Part shown: positions 8,620-16,650 of the stretch, one piece after another | Position numbering within the stretch: position 1 is the first letter of the stretch | How the letters are laid out: each line of letters begins with the position of its first letter | Source of the DNA: LMUY01 sp964242215 | GTDB taxonomy: Bacteria > Pseudomonadota > Alphaproteobacteria > Acetobacterales > Acetobacteraceae | Assembly (NCBI GenBank): GCA_964242215.1 | Contig: CAXTCJ010000018.1 | Coordinates: 1-64,000, forward strand | DNA: 64,000 bases | Direction: 5' to 3' | Translations under genes and position numbers: made by a program | The notes under the pieces: model-generated | Seen by the model: only the letters and a program-made list of their open reading frames with translations | The model's database searches: none | Told to the model about the DNA's origin: nothing

Positions 8620-10153
8620 AATCCCTCCCCAGCAGCATCTGCCGTTCGACGGCGTCGTAGTTGGATTGGCTCCGCGCCCGTGACCCGGCAAGCGACACCA
8701 GGACGGTGGTGGCGAAGGCCAGCGGTATGCTGACGATGCCAGGATTGCGCAGTGGAAACAGTGCTGTGGCGTGGTGCAGCATGTCCATCTGGACGAGCGG
8801 CGAGAGGATCAGCAGCAACACCGTCGAGACCAGCCCCACGACCATCCCCGCCATGGCCCCCGCCGTGGTCAGCCGCGGCCAGAATACTGCGAGCAGCAAG
8901 GCGGGGAAGTTGGTGCTCGCCGCGATGGCGCTGGAAAGCCCTGACAAGAAGGCGATGTTCTGACCTTCGAATGCCAGGGCGAGCAGCACGCCCGTGGCGC
9001 AGATCAGGATCGTTGCAATTCGCGCGACCCGCAATTGCTCCCGCGGCGTCGCCTTGCCTCCGCGGATGACGCCGTTCCACAGATCGTGCGACAGGGCGGC
9101 CGCACCCGTAATCGCCAGTCCGCAGACTGCGGCCAGGATCGTTGCGAAGGCCACGGCGCCGACGAAGCCCAGGAACCACGTGCCGCCCAGATGCGCCGCC
9201 AGTAGCGGGATGGCCATGTTGCCGCCGCGGTCCGCGGCGCGGATTGCGTCGCTGCCGAGCATGGCCATCGCGCCAAAGCCGACCAGCAGGATGATGAGCA
9301 TGTTCAGCCCGATCAACCCGCTCGCGATCAGCAGGGAGCGGCGTGCGGTGCGGGCGTCCGGTACGGTGTAGAAGCGCATCAGAACGTGGGGAAAGCTTGC
9401 AACGCCGAGTGCCGTGCTGAAGCCGAGCGAGAGAAACTCGAGCGGGCCGGGCACGCCGCCGCCGGGTCCGAGTACGGCAGGGCTGGTGCGCGCAGCCCCT
9501 GCCAGCAGCAGCGCGGACAGATCGAAGCCATAGGTCGATAGCACGAGCACGCCCAACACCAGGGCGGTCGCCATCAGCAATGCGCACTTGATGATCTGCA
9601 CCCAGGTCGTTGCGAGCATGCCCCCGACCAGCACGTAGGCCAGCATGATCACTCCGGTAATGCACACGGCCGACACATAGGAAAATCCAAAGAGCAGCCG
9701 GACCAGCAGCCCGGACCCTACGAGCTGCATGACGAGGAACATCAGCACGAAGCATAGGCTCGCGAACGCCGACATGCCGCGGATGGAGCGGGACCCCAGC
9801 CGCGTCGCCAGGACGTCCGATACGGTGTAGCGCCCGAGATTACGCAGCGGCTCGGCCAGAAGGAACATCATCAGCGGCCAGCCGACCATGGCGCCGATGG
9901 AGTAGATCCAGCCGTCGAACCCCGTCAGCGCCACGAGCCCCGCGCTGCCCAGGAAGCCAGTCGCGGCCAGGAAATCGCCCGTGAGCGCGAGCCCGTTCTG
10001 TCCGGCGGTTACTTTCCCCCCGGCCGCCAGGAAATCATCGTTGGAGCGAGTGCGCCGCGCTGCCCACCAGGTGATCGCCATGGAGAGTGCCAGAAAGGCG
10101 ACGAAGAAAACCGCGGCCGACCATCCGCCGCCGCCAAGTGGCTGGCCCGGCAT
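8612..10153 (-). CDS. sodium:solute symporter (SSS family), first paralogue
   Basis: This 513-residue SSS family transporter has an N-terminal helix ending in TWWAARRTRS and then QNGLALTGDFLAATG. Long hydrophobic segments follow throughout. It starts three bases after the stop of a DUF485 small membrane protein, the usual partner of ActP-type acetate/carboxylate permeases. It shares most signature blocks with the second symporter at 6284-7861, so the pair arose by duplication. The substrate is predicted to be a short carboxylate taken up with Na+. No periplasmic signal other than the first transmembrane helix is seen. Confidence 0.9.
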   Translation of the reverse strand: MPGQPLGGGGWSAAVFFVAFLALSMAITWWAARRTRSNDDFLAAGGKVTAGQNGLALTGDFLAATGFLGSAGLVALTGFDGWIYSIGAMVGWPLMMFLLAEPLRNLGRYTVSDVLATRLGSRSIRGMSAFASLCFVLMFLVMQLVGSGLLVRLLFGFSYVSAVCITGVIMLAYVLVGGMLATTWVQIIKCALLMATALVLGVLVLSTYGFDLSALLLAGAARTSPAVLGPGGGVPGPLEFLSLGFSTALGVASFPHVLMRFYTVPDARTARRSLLIASGLIGLNMLIILLVGFGAMAMLGSDAIRAADRGGNMAIPLLAAHLGGTWFLGFVGAVAFATILAAVCGLAITGAAALSHDLWNGVIRGGKATPREQLRVARIATILICATGVLLALAFEGQNIAFLSGLSSAIAASTNFPALLLAVFWPRLTTAGAMAGMVVGLVSTVLLLILSPLVQMDMLHHATALFPLRNPGIVSIPLAFATTVLVSLAGSRARSQSNYDAVERQMLLGRDYA

Positions 10154-10156
10154 CGC

Positions 10157-10465
10157 CTAGGTCAACCGGCGGCAGGCGGCATCGTGATAGCGGTTCGCCC
10201 AGAACACGTAACCGCAGGCGAGCAGCCACGAGAACACGATCATGCCCGCGCCCAGCACCAGCCCGAGCGATATGCCGGGTGCCAGCAGCGTACCGAGCAA
10301 CGGCCGCGCATAGGAGATCAGCAGCATGAAGACGACGTAGAGGCCCATGAGGGTGCCGGCCAGGCTCAACGATACCCGGCGGTGCCGTAATGCGACTGCG
10401 TGCAGCGGCGCATCGAAACCCTCCGTCGCTGCGCCGGGGTCAAGCAATAGTTCGTCGGCTTGCAT
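10157..10465 (-). CDS. DUF485 family small membrane protein
   Basis: This protein of about 102 residues has two strong transmembrane helices (about residues 32-55 and 66-90) and a short N-terminal tail, as in the YjcH/DUF485 proteins encoded next to ActP-type symporters. The start at 10465 is preferred because the revcomp upstream sequence reads GCGGGAGGAATTGGG before the ATG. The longer frame would run into the end of the monooxygenase gene. It probably assists assembly or activity of the adjacent symporter; the exact function of this family is not established. Confidence 0.8.
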   Translation of the reverse strand: MQADELLLDPGAATEGFDAPLHAVALRHRRVSLSLAGTLMGLYVVFMLLISYARPLLGTLLAPGISLGLVLGAGMIVFSWLLACGYVFWANRYHDAACRRLT

Positions 10466-10517
10466 CCCAATTCCTCCCGCTCCCCGCGTATTTCCCGCGG
10501 TGTTTGTTGCCGGCACG

Positions 10518-11678
10518 CTAATCCGCAGCTTCGGCCCATTTGGCTGGCTTCTCATCCCGCAACCCAGCTTGCACCAGCAACGGAACGACCTCGGTATTGA
10601 AGCGGCGGATACCGTTCTGGAAATCCATCCAGATCATCAGCACGCCATCGATCCCGGTCGTGGACAACCGCTCGAGCCGTGCGGTGATGTCGGCGGCGCT
10701 GCCCAGCAGCGGCACGCCACCCTTGCCCGCCTTCATGGCCCGCCGCATGGAGCGCAGCGCATCCGGTGGCATGGTCTTGGCGTGGGCCAAATTCTCGTTG
10801 ATGAAGGCGTCCGCGTGCTCGTCGTCACCATGCTCGACGGCGTAGTATTCGACGAAGCGCTCGGCATCCGCGATGCTGTCGCCCTGCACGACGTAGGCAG
10901 TGGTCCAGATCTGGATCTGCCGGCCATATTCGTCGAAGGCGTATTTGCGGTAGGCGTCCACCTGGTCGCGCAACGCCTCGTCGCTATGCCCTTTGGGTTG
11001 GATGAAGGCGATGTCGCAATTGCGGGCGACGAACTGCTTGCCGCGGTCCGATCCGCCCGCGTTCATCAGCGCGGGGTGCGGCTGTTGCACCGGCTTGGGG
11101 TCGGACATCAGGCCCTTCAGGTTCAGGAAGCGGCCGGCGTAGTCGAACTCGTTCTCGGTCCACAGCCGCTTGAGCACCGTCACCCACTCGTCGGCGTAAT
11201 CATACCGTTCGTCGTGGCCCATCTGCGCCGCACCGAACATCTCGATCTCCGGCTTGAACCAGCCGCAGACGATGTTGAGCGCGAAGCGGCCGCCGGAGAT
11301 GTGGTCGATCGTCGTCGTCGCTTTCGCTGCCATCACGGGGTGCACCACCGAGACGTGGCACGTGCTCATGACGGTGCTGTGGGACGTGCTAGCGGCGATC
11401 GCGGAGGTCCAGCTGAAGTTTTCGAACGTCCGGCCACTGCGATGCCCGACACCGCCGAACGGGCGCCAGCGCGCGAGCGGCACGATGGCTTCGAAGCCGG
11501 CCCGATCGGCCTGGCGGGCGACGTCGAGCGAGTTCTGCCAGCTGAGCTGATACTGCTCGGGCACCGTGGTCATCACCGCACCGCCGGTGTTGATCGCAAA
11601 TACGCCGATGCGCATACGGTTGCGGTTGAACAACGGGCTGGTGCCCGCCCTCGGATCGTCCGACATCGTCGCCGTCAT
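10518..11678 (-). CDS. LLM class flavin-dependent oxidoreductase
   Basis: This 386-residue luciferase-like monooxygenase has the family's TIM-barrel signatures: SRGRTFENF-like segment near residue 75, the HISGGRFALNIVCGW block typical of alkanesulfonate/dimethylsulfone/pyrimidine monooxygenases, and NAGGSDRGKQFVARN further on. These enzymes use FMNH2 supplied by a separate reductase plus O2. The ATG at 11678 is preceded by GTGGAGAGC. It is the first enzyme gene downstream of the IclR regulator (21-base gap) and heads the transporter/decarboxylase operon, so it may open the catabolic route by oxygenating the substrate. No flavin reductase gene is nearby. Confidence 0.87.
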   Translation of the reverse strand: MTATMSDDPRAGTSPLFNRNRMRIGVFAINTGGAVMTTVPEQYQLSWQNSLDVARQADRAGFEAIVPLARWRPFGGVGHRSGRTFENFSWTSAIAASTSHSTVMSTCHVSVVHPVMAAKATTTIDHISGGRFALNIVCGWFKPEIEMFGAAQMGHDERYDYADEWVTVLKRLWTENEFDYAGRFLNLKGLMSDPKPVQQPHPALMNAGGSDRGKQFVARNCDIAFIQPKGHSDEALRDQVDAYRKYAFDEYGRQIQIWTTAYVVQGDSIADAERFVEYYAVEHGDDEHADAFINENLAHAKTMPPDALRSMRRAMKAGKGGVPLLGSAADITARLERLSTTGIDGVLMIWMDFQNGIRRFNTEVVPLLVQAGLRDEKPAKWAEAAD

Positions 11679-11699
11679 GCCGCTCTCCACTGTCCCAGC

Positions 11700-12539
11700 T
11701 CATCGACTGGTTTTTCGCACAATGCGGGAATTATCGTCACTTGACGCCAGTGTATCCGCGGCTGTCAAGGCAGATTTGCTCGCGCTATCGGCCGTTCTCA
11801 CGGCAGTGAAGGCGGCCGAGGCGTGTTGGCCTGCTGCCGCTACGTGTCGCGCGACCATTTGGATGTCGGGCGGTTGCGAGGCCGAGAGCACGACGCCCAG
11901 GCTTCCGACGAGACCCTGGTCGGCATCCAGAATCGGCACCGCAACGCCGATCATCCCGGCGTCGAGCTCGCCGCGGCTGATGCACACCTTTCCGCGCGAT
12001 GCCCGCAGCGCGGAGCGGACCGATGCCCAGTCCTTCCCCAACCCGGCGTTGGCGAGTTCAGCGGCGTGGCGTTCGCAATACTGCCGAATGATGCGGGGAG
12101 GCAGGTTGGCGAAAATTGCCCGGGAGACCGCGCCGCGGAACAGGGGGATGGGCTGGCCGCGCTCGAAGGTCAGTGCGAATTCGGGTTGGCCGGCGACTTC
12201 TTGGTGCACGCACATGACGCGATCGCGGAACAGCCGGCAGAGCATGACAACGGCGGCCACTCCGCATGATGCGGCGAGCTGTTTCATGGCGGGTTGGGCG
12301 GTCGTAATCAGCGGGTCGAAATGCCGGGTCAGCCGGTCGTATTGGATGATGGCGGGGCCGAGCACGTAGCGTCCCGTGGTGTAGGGCACGATGAGCCCGG
12401 CGTCGCTCAGGCTGCGAAAGTAGCGATATGTGGTGCTGACCGGCCAGCCAAGTTCGGAGGCAGCGTCCTCGACCGCCCATTGCAGGCGTTCGATCGTGAA
12501 GAGGCCGAGGATCGAGAGTACCCGGTCGGCTGTGGCCAA
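11700..12539 (-). CDS. IclR family transcriptional regulator
   Basis: This protein has an N-terminal winged helix (about residues 1-65, with the recognition segment VSTTYRYFRSL) and a C-terminal effector-binding domain. I place the start at a TTG (12539) preceded by GAGGAAAGC. From that point LATADRVLSILGLF aligns residue by residue with the start of the IclR paralogue at 30360, MPALERTLALLDLF. The longer frame to 12701 adds a basic stretch of no family character. It lies in the same direction as, and 21 bases before, the monooxygenase gene. It therefore probably controls the whole operon in response to the substrate. Confidence 0.85.
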   Translation of the reverse strand: MATADRVLSILGLFTIERLQWAVEDAASELGWPVSTTYRYFRSLSDAGLIVPYTTGRYVLGPAIIQYDRLTRHFDPLITTAQPAMKQLAASCGVAAVVMLCRLFRDRVMCVHQEVAGQPEFALTFERGQPIPLFRGAVSRAIFANLPPRIIRQYCERHAAELANAGLGKDWASVRSALRASRGKVCISRGELDAGMIGVAVPILDADQGLVGSLGVVLSASQPPDIQMVARHVAAAGQHASAAFTAVRTADSASKSALTAADTLASSDDNSRIVRKTSR

Positions 12540-12788
12540 AGCGCTTTCCTCTTCGTTGGGGTTTCGCCAGTGGGCAGTTGTCGTCCTGGACGCCGGGTTC
12601 CGGGGCGGGCACGCTGCGCGGGTTTTGAGATCGAACGAATGGAACGGTGATGCAAGCTTGCGTGTTGCGCGAGGCGCAGATCTGCGCCTGGAACAAGTCA
12701 CGCAGCATGAACATCCAGATCAGCGTCTGATGAGGCCGGTCGCTTCATCAGCACGGGGTTTAGCCGGACGGGCCTGCCGGCGTTGCGG

Positions 12789-14057
12789 TCAGCTCGGCGT
12801 TTCAAACGGCTGGGGACTGGAGCCCGGCCACAGGTCGCTGCGGGTTGTCCACCACCACATCGCTGCGGCGGCTACCGAGCAAAATCCAATGGGGCCAATG
12901 ACGGCGAATGGACCAAGCGCAGACAGCAGGGCCGCGACCACCAGGCTCGACATCGCACCGCCCATCAACTGCGAAACGCCGAACGCCGCCGATGCCCTTC
13001 CCGCCCGCTGGCGCTGCCGCTCGATCGCGAGGTGTTGCAAATTAGGGGAGATCATGCCCCGACAAAAAGCAATCACACACAGAAGACACAGAGCAGCCGG
13101 TGCCGAGACAGCTCGGCCCGCCAGGAAAGCAGCGGCGAGCCCGAGGGCGGCAACAGCCGATGTCGTAAGGCTTACGACGAGAATTGCCTCCGCCCGCAAG
13201 CCAGTTCGGGCAAGCCGGCCACCCGTCCATGCTCCTGCCGTTTGTGCTAGGGCCGTGCATGCGAACACGGCGGCATAGATTCGCGACGTGCCATGGAAGT
13301 ATTCCATGACGACCACCGGTGACCCGGCGATGTAAGCGAACGTCGACCCATAGCTCAGCGCATTCACGATCGTGAGATTGACGAATCGGGCGTCGTGCCA
13401 AAGCGCTCTCGGTCGTTCCGGGCGTTCCGTGACGACGTCGCTGGCTGGCCGGTGTGCAGCTAGGCTCTCGGCGAACCACAACTTCACGACCGCAAGCAGC
13501 CCGACACCGGCGATGGCCAGGGCGATGTGGATTGCCCGCCACCCTGCCAGATCGAGGATGATCGCGCCGACCGCCGGGGCCAGCATTGGCGCGGCCCCGA
13601 CCACCACGGTTACATAGGCTCGCTTGCTTCGTGCAGCAGCGCCCTCGTACAGGTCTTGGATTACTGCAAATGAAATCACAGCGCATGCGCCGGCGCCGAT
13701 GCCTTGCGCGAAACGGGCGGCAACCATGCCGGGCCCTGTCGCGGAAAGCGAGCAAACGATGCTCGCCACGCCGTATAACACGAGTCCCGACAGCAGAACC
13801 GGCTTGCGCCCACGGCGGTCCGATAAGCCGCCTCCGATCAGTTGGCCGACGGCGAAGCCGACCATGAACAACGATATCGTCAGGCCAGCGACGAACTTCG
13901 ACGTTTGAAGGACAGACGGCAGAACGACCAGTGTCGGTGCGCTGATGTCGATGGACAAGGCTGGGAGCGCAGCTAGCACCCCGAGGAAGATCGTGAACAG
14001 GAGGGTATTCGGACGCATTGAGGATGTGCGAGCTGGAGGCTGCAGCGGAAGCTTCAA
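12789..14057 (-). CDS. Bcr/CflA-type MFS drug or metabolite exporter
   Basis: This 422-residue MFS protein has 12 predicted helices. The loop 2-3 motif reads GGGLSDRRGRKPVLLSG, and the antiporter-type motif C region is Gly/Pro-rich near residue 155 (PMLAPAVGAII). The layout matches the Bcr/CflA subfamily of drug:H+ antiporters, which export bicyclomycin, chloramphenicol or metabolites. An internal Met at residue 14 (MRPNTLL) is an alternative start. It stands alone, divergent from the TPR gene at 14348 and 249 bases upstream of the IclR gene on the same strand. There is no evidence for its substrate. Confidence 0.85.
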   Translation of the reverse strand: MKLPLQPPARTSSMRPNTLLFTIFLGVLAALPALSIDISAPTLVVLPSVLQTSKFVAGLTISLFMVGFAVGQLIGGGLSDRRGRKPVLLSGLVLYGVASIVCSLSATGPGMVAARFAQGIGAGACAVISFAVIQDLYEGAAARSKRAYVTVVVGAAPMLAPAVGAIILDLAGWRAIHIALAIAGVGLLAVVKLWFAESLAAHRPASDVVTERPERPRALWHDARFVNLTIVNALSYGSTFAYIAGSPVVVMEYFHGTSRIYAAVFACTALAQTAGAWTGGRLARTGLRAEAILVVSLTTSAVAALGLAAAFLAGRAVSAPAALCLLCVIAFCRGMISPNLQHLAIERQRQRAGRASAAFGVSQLMGGAMSSLVVAALLSALGPFAVIGPIGFCSVAAAAMWWWTTRSDLWPGSSPQPFETPS

Positions 14058-14347
14058 CGATCTATTCCCGTTAGTGTCGTGGCTTGAACGTATAGTGCTG
14101 TCGAATGGTCTAAGTCCTGAGTAGGATGCGGCATATCAAGGCATGCATCGCCGCCTCGTTGGACTTCGAGCCATTTTCGTCTACATGCGGCAACGTAGAT
14201 TTCCTGTCGCAAATACCGGATCGAACGCTTGATTCGGCTTGGAACTCGCGGCAGGAGTTGGGAGAGGCGAGAGGTCTTAGATTTCGGAATGTTCGTTTAT
14301 ATGTAGCGGATTCTTGGTAGCGTTCATCAGAATTATGAGGGTGTGAT

Positions 14348-15676
14348 TTGACAGTTGATCCGAGCGGCGGACGGCGTCGGCCGCTGCCACAAGTTGACAG
14401 TGTGGGTGGGATCGCAGCAGACCGCAAAGAGCCGCATGGCCTACCGAATCTGTTCTCCTCGGCGGCTGACCTGCACAAGGGTTACCTGGGGTGGCGGATG
14501 GCCGTACTGCCGTTCAGGTCGGCGGGAACGACGATGGCGTATGGCATCGCGTTCGGGATGGCAGAGGAAATCTCGGCCGCCATCTCGCGCTTCCGCTCGC
14601 CCCGGCTGATCGCACCGGCGACCTTTTGGGACGGAACCGGGCCGGCCGACGACGTGCTCGGCCGCTGCAAGTTGTATGAGCTCGACTACGTCATGGACGG
14701 CACGATCCAGATCGATGGTGACGTCGTGGGCGCCCGGATGGTGTTGCTGGACGTGCTACTCGATTTCGAGGTCATCTGGAGTGGGAATTTCGTCGGGTCC
14801 ATGGACGACCTGTTCTCGCTGCAGCACCGGATCGCTGCCGAGATCGTCAAGCAGCTCGATCCGGATTTGTTCCAACGCGGGCCGGAACTTGCCGGACCGG
14901 TCCAGACGGCCGTCCCTGAAGCTCACAAGCTGCTATTGAGCGCGATACAAGGCATCTATCGCCTTGATCGACATAGGTTCACGCGGGCCCGCGCGTCGTT
15001 GACGGAGGCCATCGTGCTCGATCCCGATTACGGTGCTGCCTATGCGTGGCTGGCCTATTGGAGCCTTATGGCTGTCGGGCTTGGCTGGGTCGATGATGCC
15101 CGACATGTCACCGTGCTGGCCGGGGCCGCAGCCGAACGCGCCGTGCTGCTCGATCCCTGCGACGCCAGGGCGCTCGCGATCGCGGGCCACGTCAAAGGCT
15201 ATCTGCAACACGACGTCCCGGCTGCCTTGAAACTGCACGCCCGTGCGATCGACCTCAATCCCAATCTGCCGGTGGCCTGGGCAATGAGCAGCGCTTCGAA
15301 GTCGTATCACGGCGATCATATCACGGCGATACGCCACGCGGCCGTTGCCCGATCCTTGTCCCCTCGAGATCCGCACATTTACTGGGCTGAGCACAATGCG
15401 ACCTTGGCGCATTTCCTCAACAGAGACCTACAGCAAGCCGAGGCGCTTTCTGAAGTCGTGCTGACCCGCAACCCAGATCATGTCTCGGCGATCATTCTAC
15501 ATCTGGGCATCATGGGCCACACCGGACAGACGGATGAGGCAAGGCATTGGCTGTCCAAGATAGGAGAGTTCGATCCGGCCATGACGGCTGACAAAATCGT
15601 CGGACGAGCACCATGGCAACCCGCTGACCGCGATTACTTTGCTGACGGTCTGCGCCGCGCAGGTTTAGCGGGCTGA
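14348..15676 (+). CDS. TolB-like/tetratricopeptide repeat protein
   Basis: This 442-residue protein starts from a TTG codon after GAGGGTGTG. An N-terminal segment near residue 51 reads MAVLPFRSAG, like the FlgO/TolB-type module found in CadC-like and adenylate-cyclase-like regulators. From about residue 200 onward there are helical TPR-like repeats (for example the ALKLHARAIDLNPNLPVAWA unit). The winged-helix or cyclase domain that usually precedes this arrangement is absent, and no transmembrane helix is evident. It may therefore be a protein-binding remnant or a partner of another regulator. It converges on the small peptide gene at 16059-16244. Confidence 0.7.
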   Translation: MTVDPSGGRRRPLPQVDSVGGIAADRKEPHGLPNLFSSAADLHKGYLGWRMAVLPFRSAGTTMAYGIAFGMAEEISAAISRFRSPRLIAPATFWDGTGPADDVLGRCKLYELDYVMDGTIQIDGDVVGARMVLLDVLLDFEVIWSGNFVGSMDDLFSLQHRIAAEIVKQLDPDLFQRGPELAGPVQTAVPEAHKLLLSAIQGIYRLDRHRFTRARASLTEAIVLDPDYGAAYAWLAYWSLMAVGLGWVDDARHVTVLAGAAAERAVLLDPCDARALAIAGHVKGYLQHDVPAALKLHARAIDLNPNLPVAWAMSSASKSYHGDHITAIRHAAVARSLSPRDPHIYWAEHNATLAHFLNRDLQQAEALSEVVLTRNPDHVSAIILHLGIMGHTGQTDEARHWLSKIGEFDPAMTADKIVGRAPWQPADRDYFADGLRRAGLAG

Positions 15677-15835
15677 CGCCATAGGGCCGACAGGCGACCG
15701 AGCGGCCTAAATCGCGATGCTTGCTGTGGAGAGACGTCGGCCCCAACGCGCCGGAGCGGTGAGCTGCGGTCCGATACCGACGCTCACTATTCGAGCCTCA
15801 TTTTGATCGGCTCAACGAAACAAGTGCTAGCGGAT

Positions 15836-15863
15836 AAAATCAGAGCACGCTTCGCCTGATTTT
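15836..15863. terminator. hairpin with flanking A and T runs, bidirectional terminator candidate
   Basis: The eight-base arms AAAATCAG (15836-15843) and CTGATTTT (15856-15863) are perfect complements around a 12-base loop that can pair further through GC. The arms supply an A run on one side and a T run on the other, so the element could end transcription in both directions. It lies between the convergent TPR gene and the small peptide gene. Confidence 0.55.
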
Positions 15864-15865
15864 TA

Positions 15866-15965
15866 GACTAGCCGACCAAATCAAGTAAGCGGTGATCAGG
15901 CTTAGTCGAAAGACGTACGCGCCGACCAAGTGACCTGGAGTTCGCCTTAGGCGATGCCAGGTCAC
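15866..15965. other. two further inverted repeats in the convergent intergenic region
   Basis: GACTAGCC (15866-15873) pairs with GGCTTAGTC (15899-15907) with one bulge. GTGACCTGG (15930-15938) pairs perfectly with CCAGGTCAC (15957-15965), and CGCC/GGCG pair inside it around a TTA loop. The nonamer GCCGACCAA occurs at 15871 and again at 15921. Together with the terminator-like hairpin to the left, this makes a compact structured stretch of about 130 bases. It could be a structured RNA, a double terminator or a protein-binding site; I cannot tell which. Confidence 0.5.
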
Positions 15966-16058
15966 AGGTCGACGACGTATACGACACAGACTGTTCCGGT
16001 GTGATATCTAGCTGGCGCGACGTACCTAATCGGTTAGGGCGCCGGCCTACAGTCGTGC

Positions 16059-16244
16059 TCAGAAACGCAAGCAGGAGCCGCCGACCTTGACCTTGCCGTT
16101 GTCCCGAGTGCGGGTCGCAGCATCGTCGAAGCGGATGCAGCTTCCGCCAAACTTCACTCGCCCAGCGTCCTTGACGCTGGCAGAGCGGTCAGCCTGTGCT
16201 TCGATTGCGCTTGTGGTAGCGGTGATTTCGGTGGTGTGCGACAT
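16059..16244 (-). CDS. 61-residue peptide with duplicated GGSC(I/L)RF motif, possible RiPP-like precursor
   Basis: The small gene starts at ATG 16244, with GCAGGAG eight bases upstream. A Ser/Thr/Asp/Glu-rich leader-like part (residues 1-27) is followed by GRVKFGGSCIRF (28-39), a ten-residue spacer, and GKVKVGGSCLRF (50-61), which ends the protein. Nine of 12 repeat positions are identical. Five of those nine use different codons, including AGC versus TCC for Ser, so the match is kept at protein level. A leader plus repeated Cys-containing cores ending at the C-terminus resembles ribosomally made, modified peptides. No modifying enzyme lies nearby, so that reading is inference. A metal-binding or signalling peptide is an alternative. 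I do not recognise the family with certainty. Confidence 0.72.
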   Translation of the reverse strand: MSHTTEITATTSAIEAQADRSASVKDAGRVKFGGSCIRFDDAATRTRDNGKVKVGGSCLRF

Positions 16245-16319
16245 TCAGATAAACTCCTGCGACAAACCGTCCTACAGAAAGTAACCCGAGGGCCCCCGTG
16301 TAGCAAAGTCAAATATACG

Positions 16320-16348
16320 TTAATATTCCGTCTTTATTGCGTTGTAAA
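16320..16348 (-). promoter_or_regulatory. sigma70-like promoter candidate for the repeat peptide gene
   Basis: On the minus strand TTTACA (16348-16343) and TATTAA (16325-16320) are separated by exactly 17 bases, matching a -35/-10 pair at five and four of six positions. The region is strikingly AT-rich compared with the window. Transcription would begin about 70 bases before the peptide ATG, leaving a 5' leader. Confidence 0.45.
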
Positions 16349-16650
16349 AACTCACAAGAAGTGCGTTCTTCTGAGCGACTATACTTGAGTATATTATGGT
16401 ATGTTTGCCTTTCTGTGGCCAGATTAGATGCTAACCGACAATGTATCAGCTGCACGGTACAAGCGCTCCCATCGCTGTTCGCCAAGCCAACTGAACGGTC
16501 CCGCCGAAAGCGGCGAGCGTACACTTTCGAAGTGACCACGAGCGCGTGCGAGAAGAGTCCAACCGCCGATCTTCAGACGACCTGAATGCGCCGGTGGAGC
16601 GTCCGCCTAAATGCTCCAGCGGACGACAGCGCTAGCCCGATGGCGGAGCC
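16349..16650. other. AT-richer intergenic stretch with no recognised gene
   Basis: This stretch separates the peptide gene promoter from the SDR stop at 16651. Its left third is AT-rich, and the rest returns to normal composition. Short open frames on both strands lack ribosome binding sites and recognisable features. I see no convincing gene, RNA or repeat in it. Confidence 0.4.

Noticed and set aside
12540..12701. N-terminal extension of the IclR gene to an ATG at 12701
   Set aside because: The extra 54 residues are basic and unrelated to the family; the TTG at 12539 has a ribosome binding site and aligns exactly with the paralogue's start.
14126..14320. 64-codon plus-strand frame upstream of the TPR gene
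   Set aside because: No ribosome binding site and no family character; the region is the divergent promoter of two genes.
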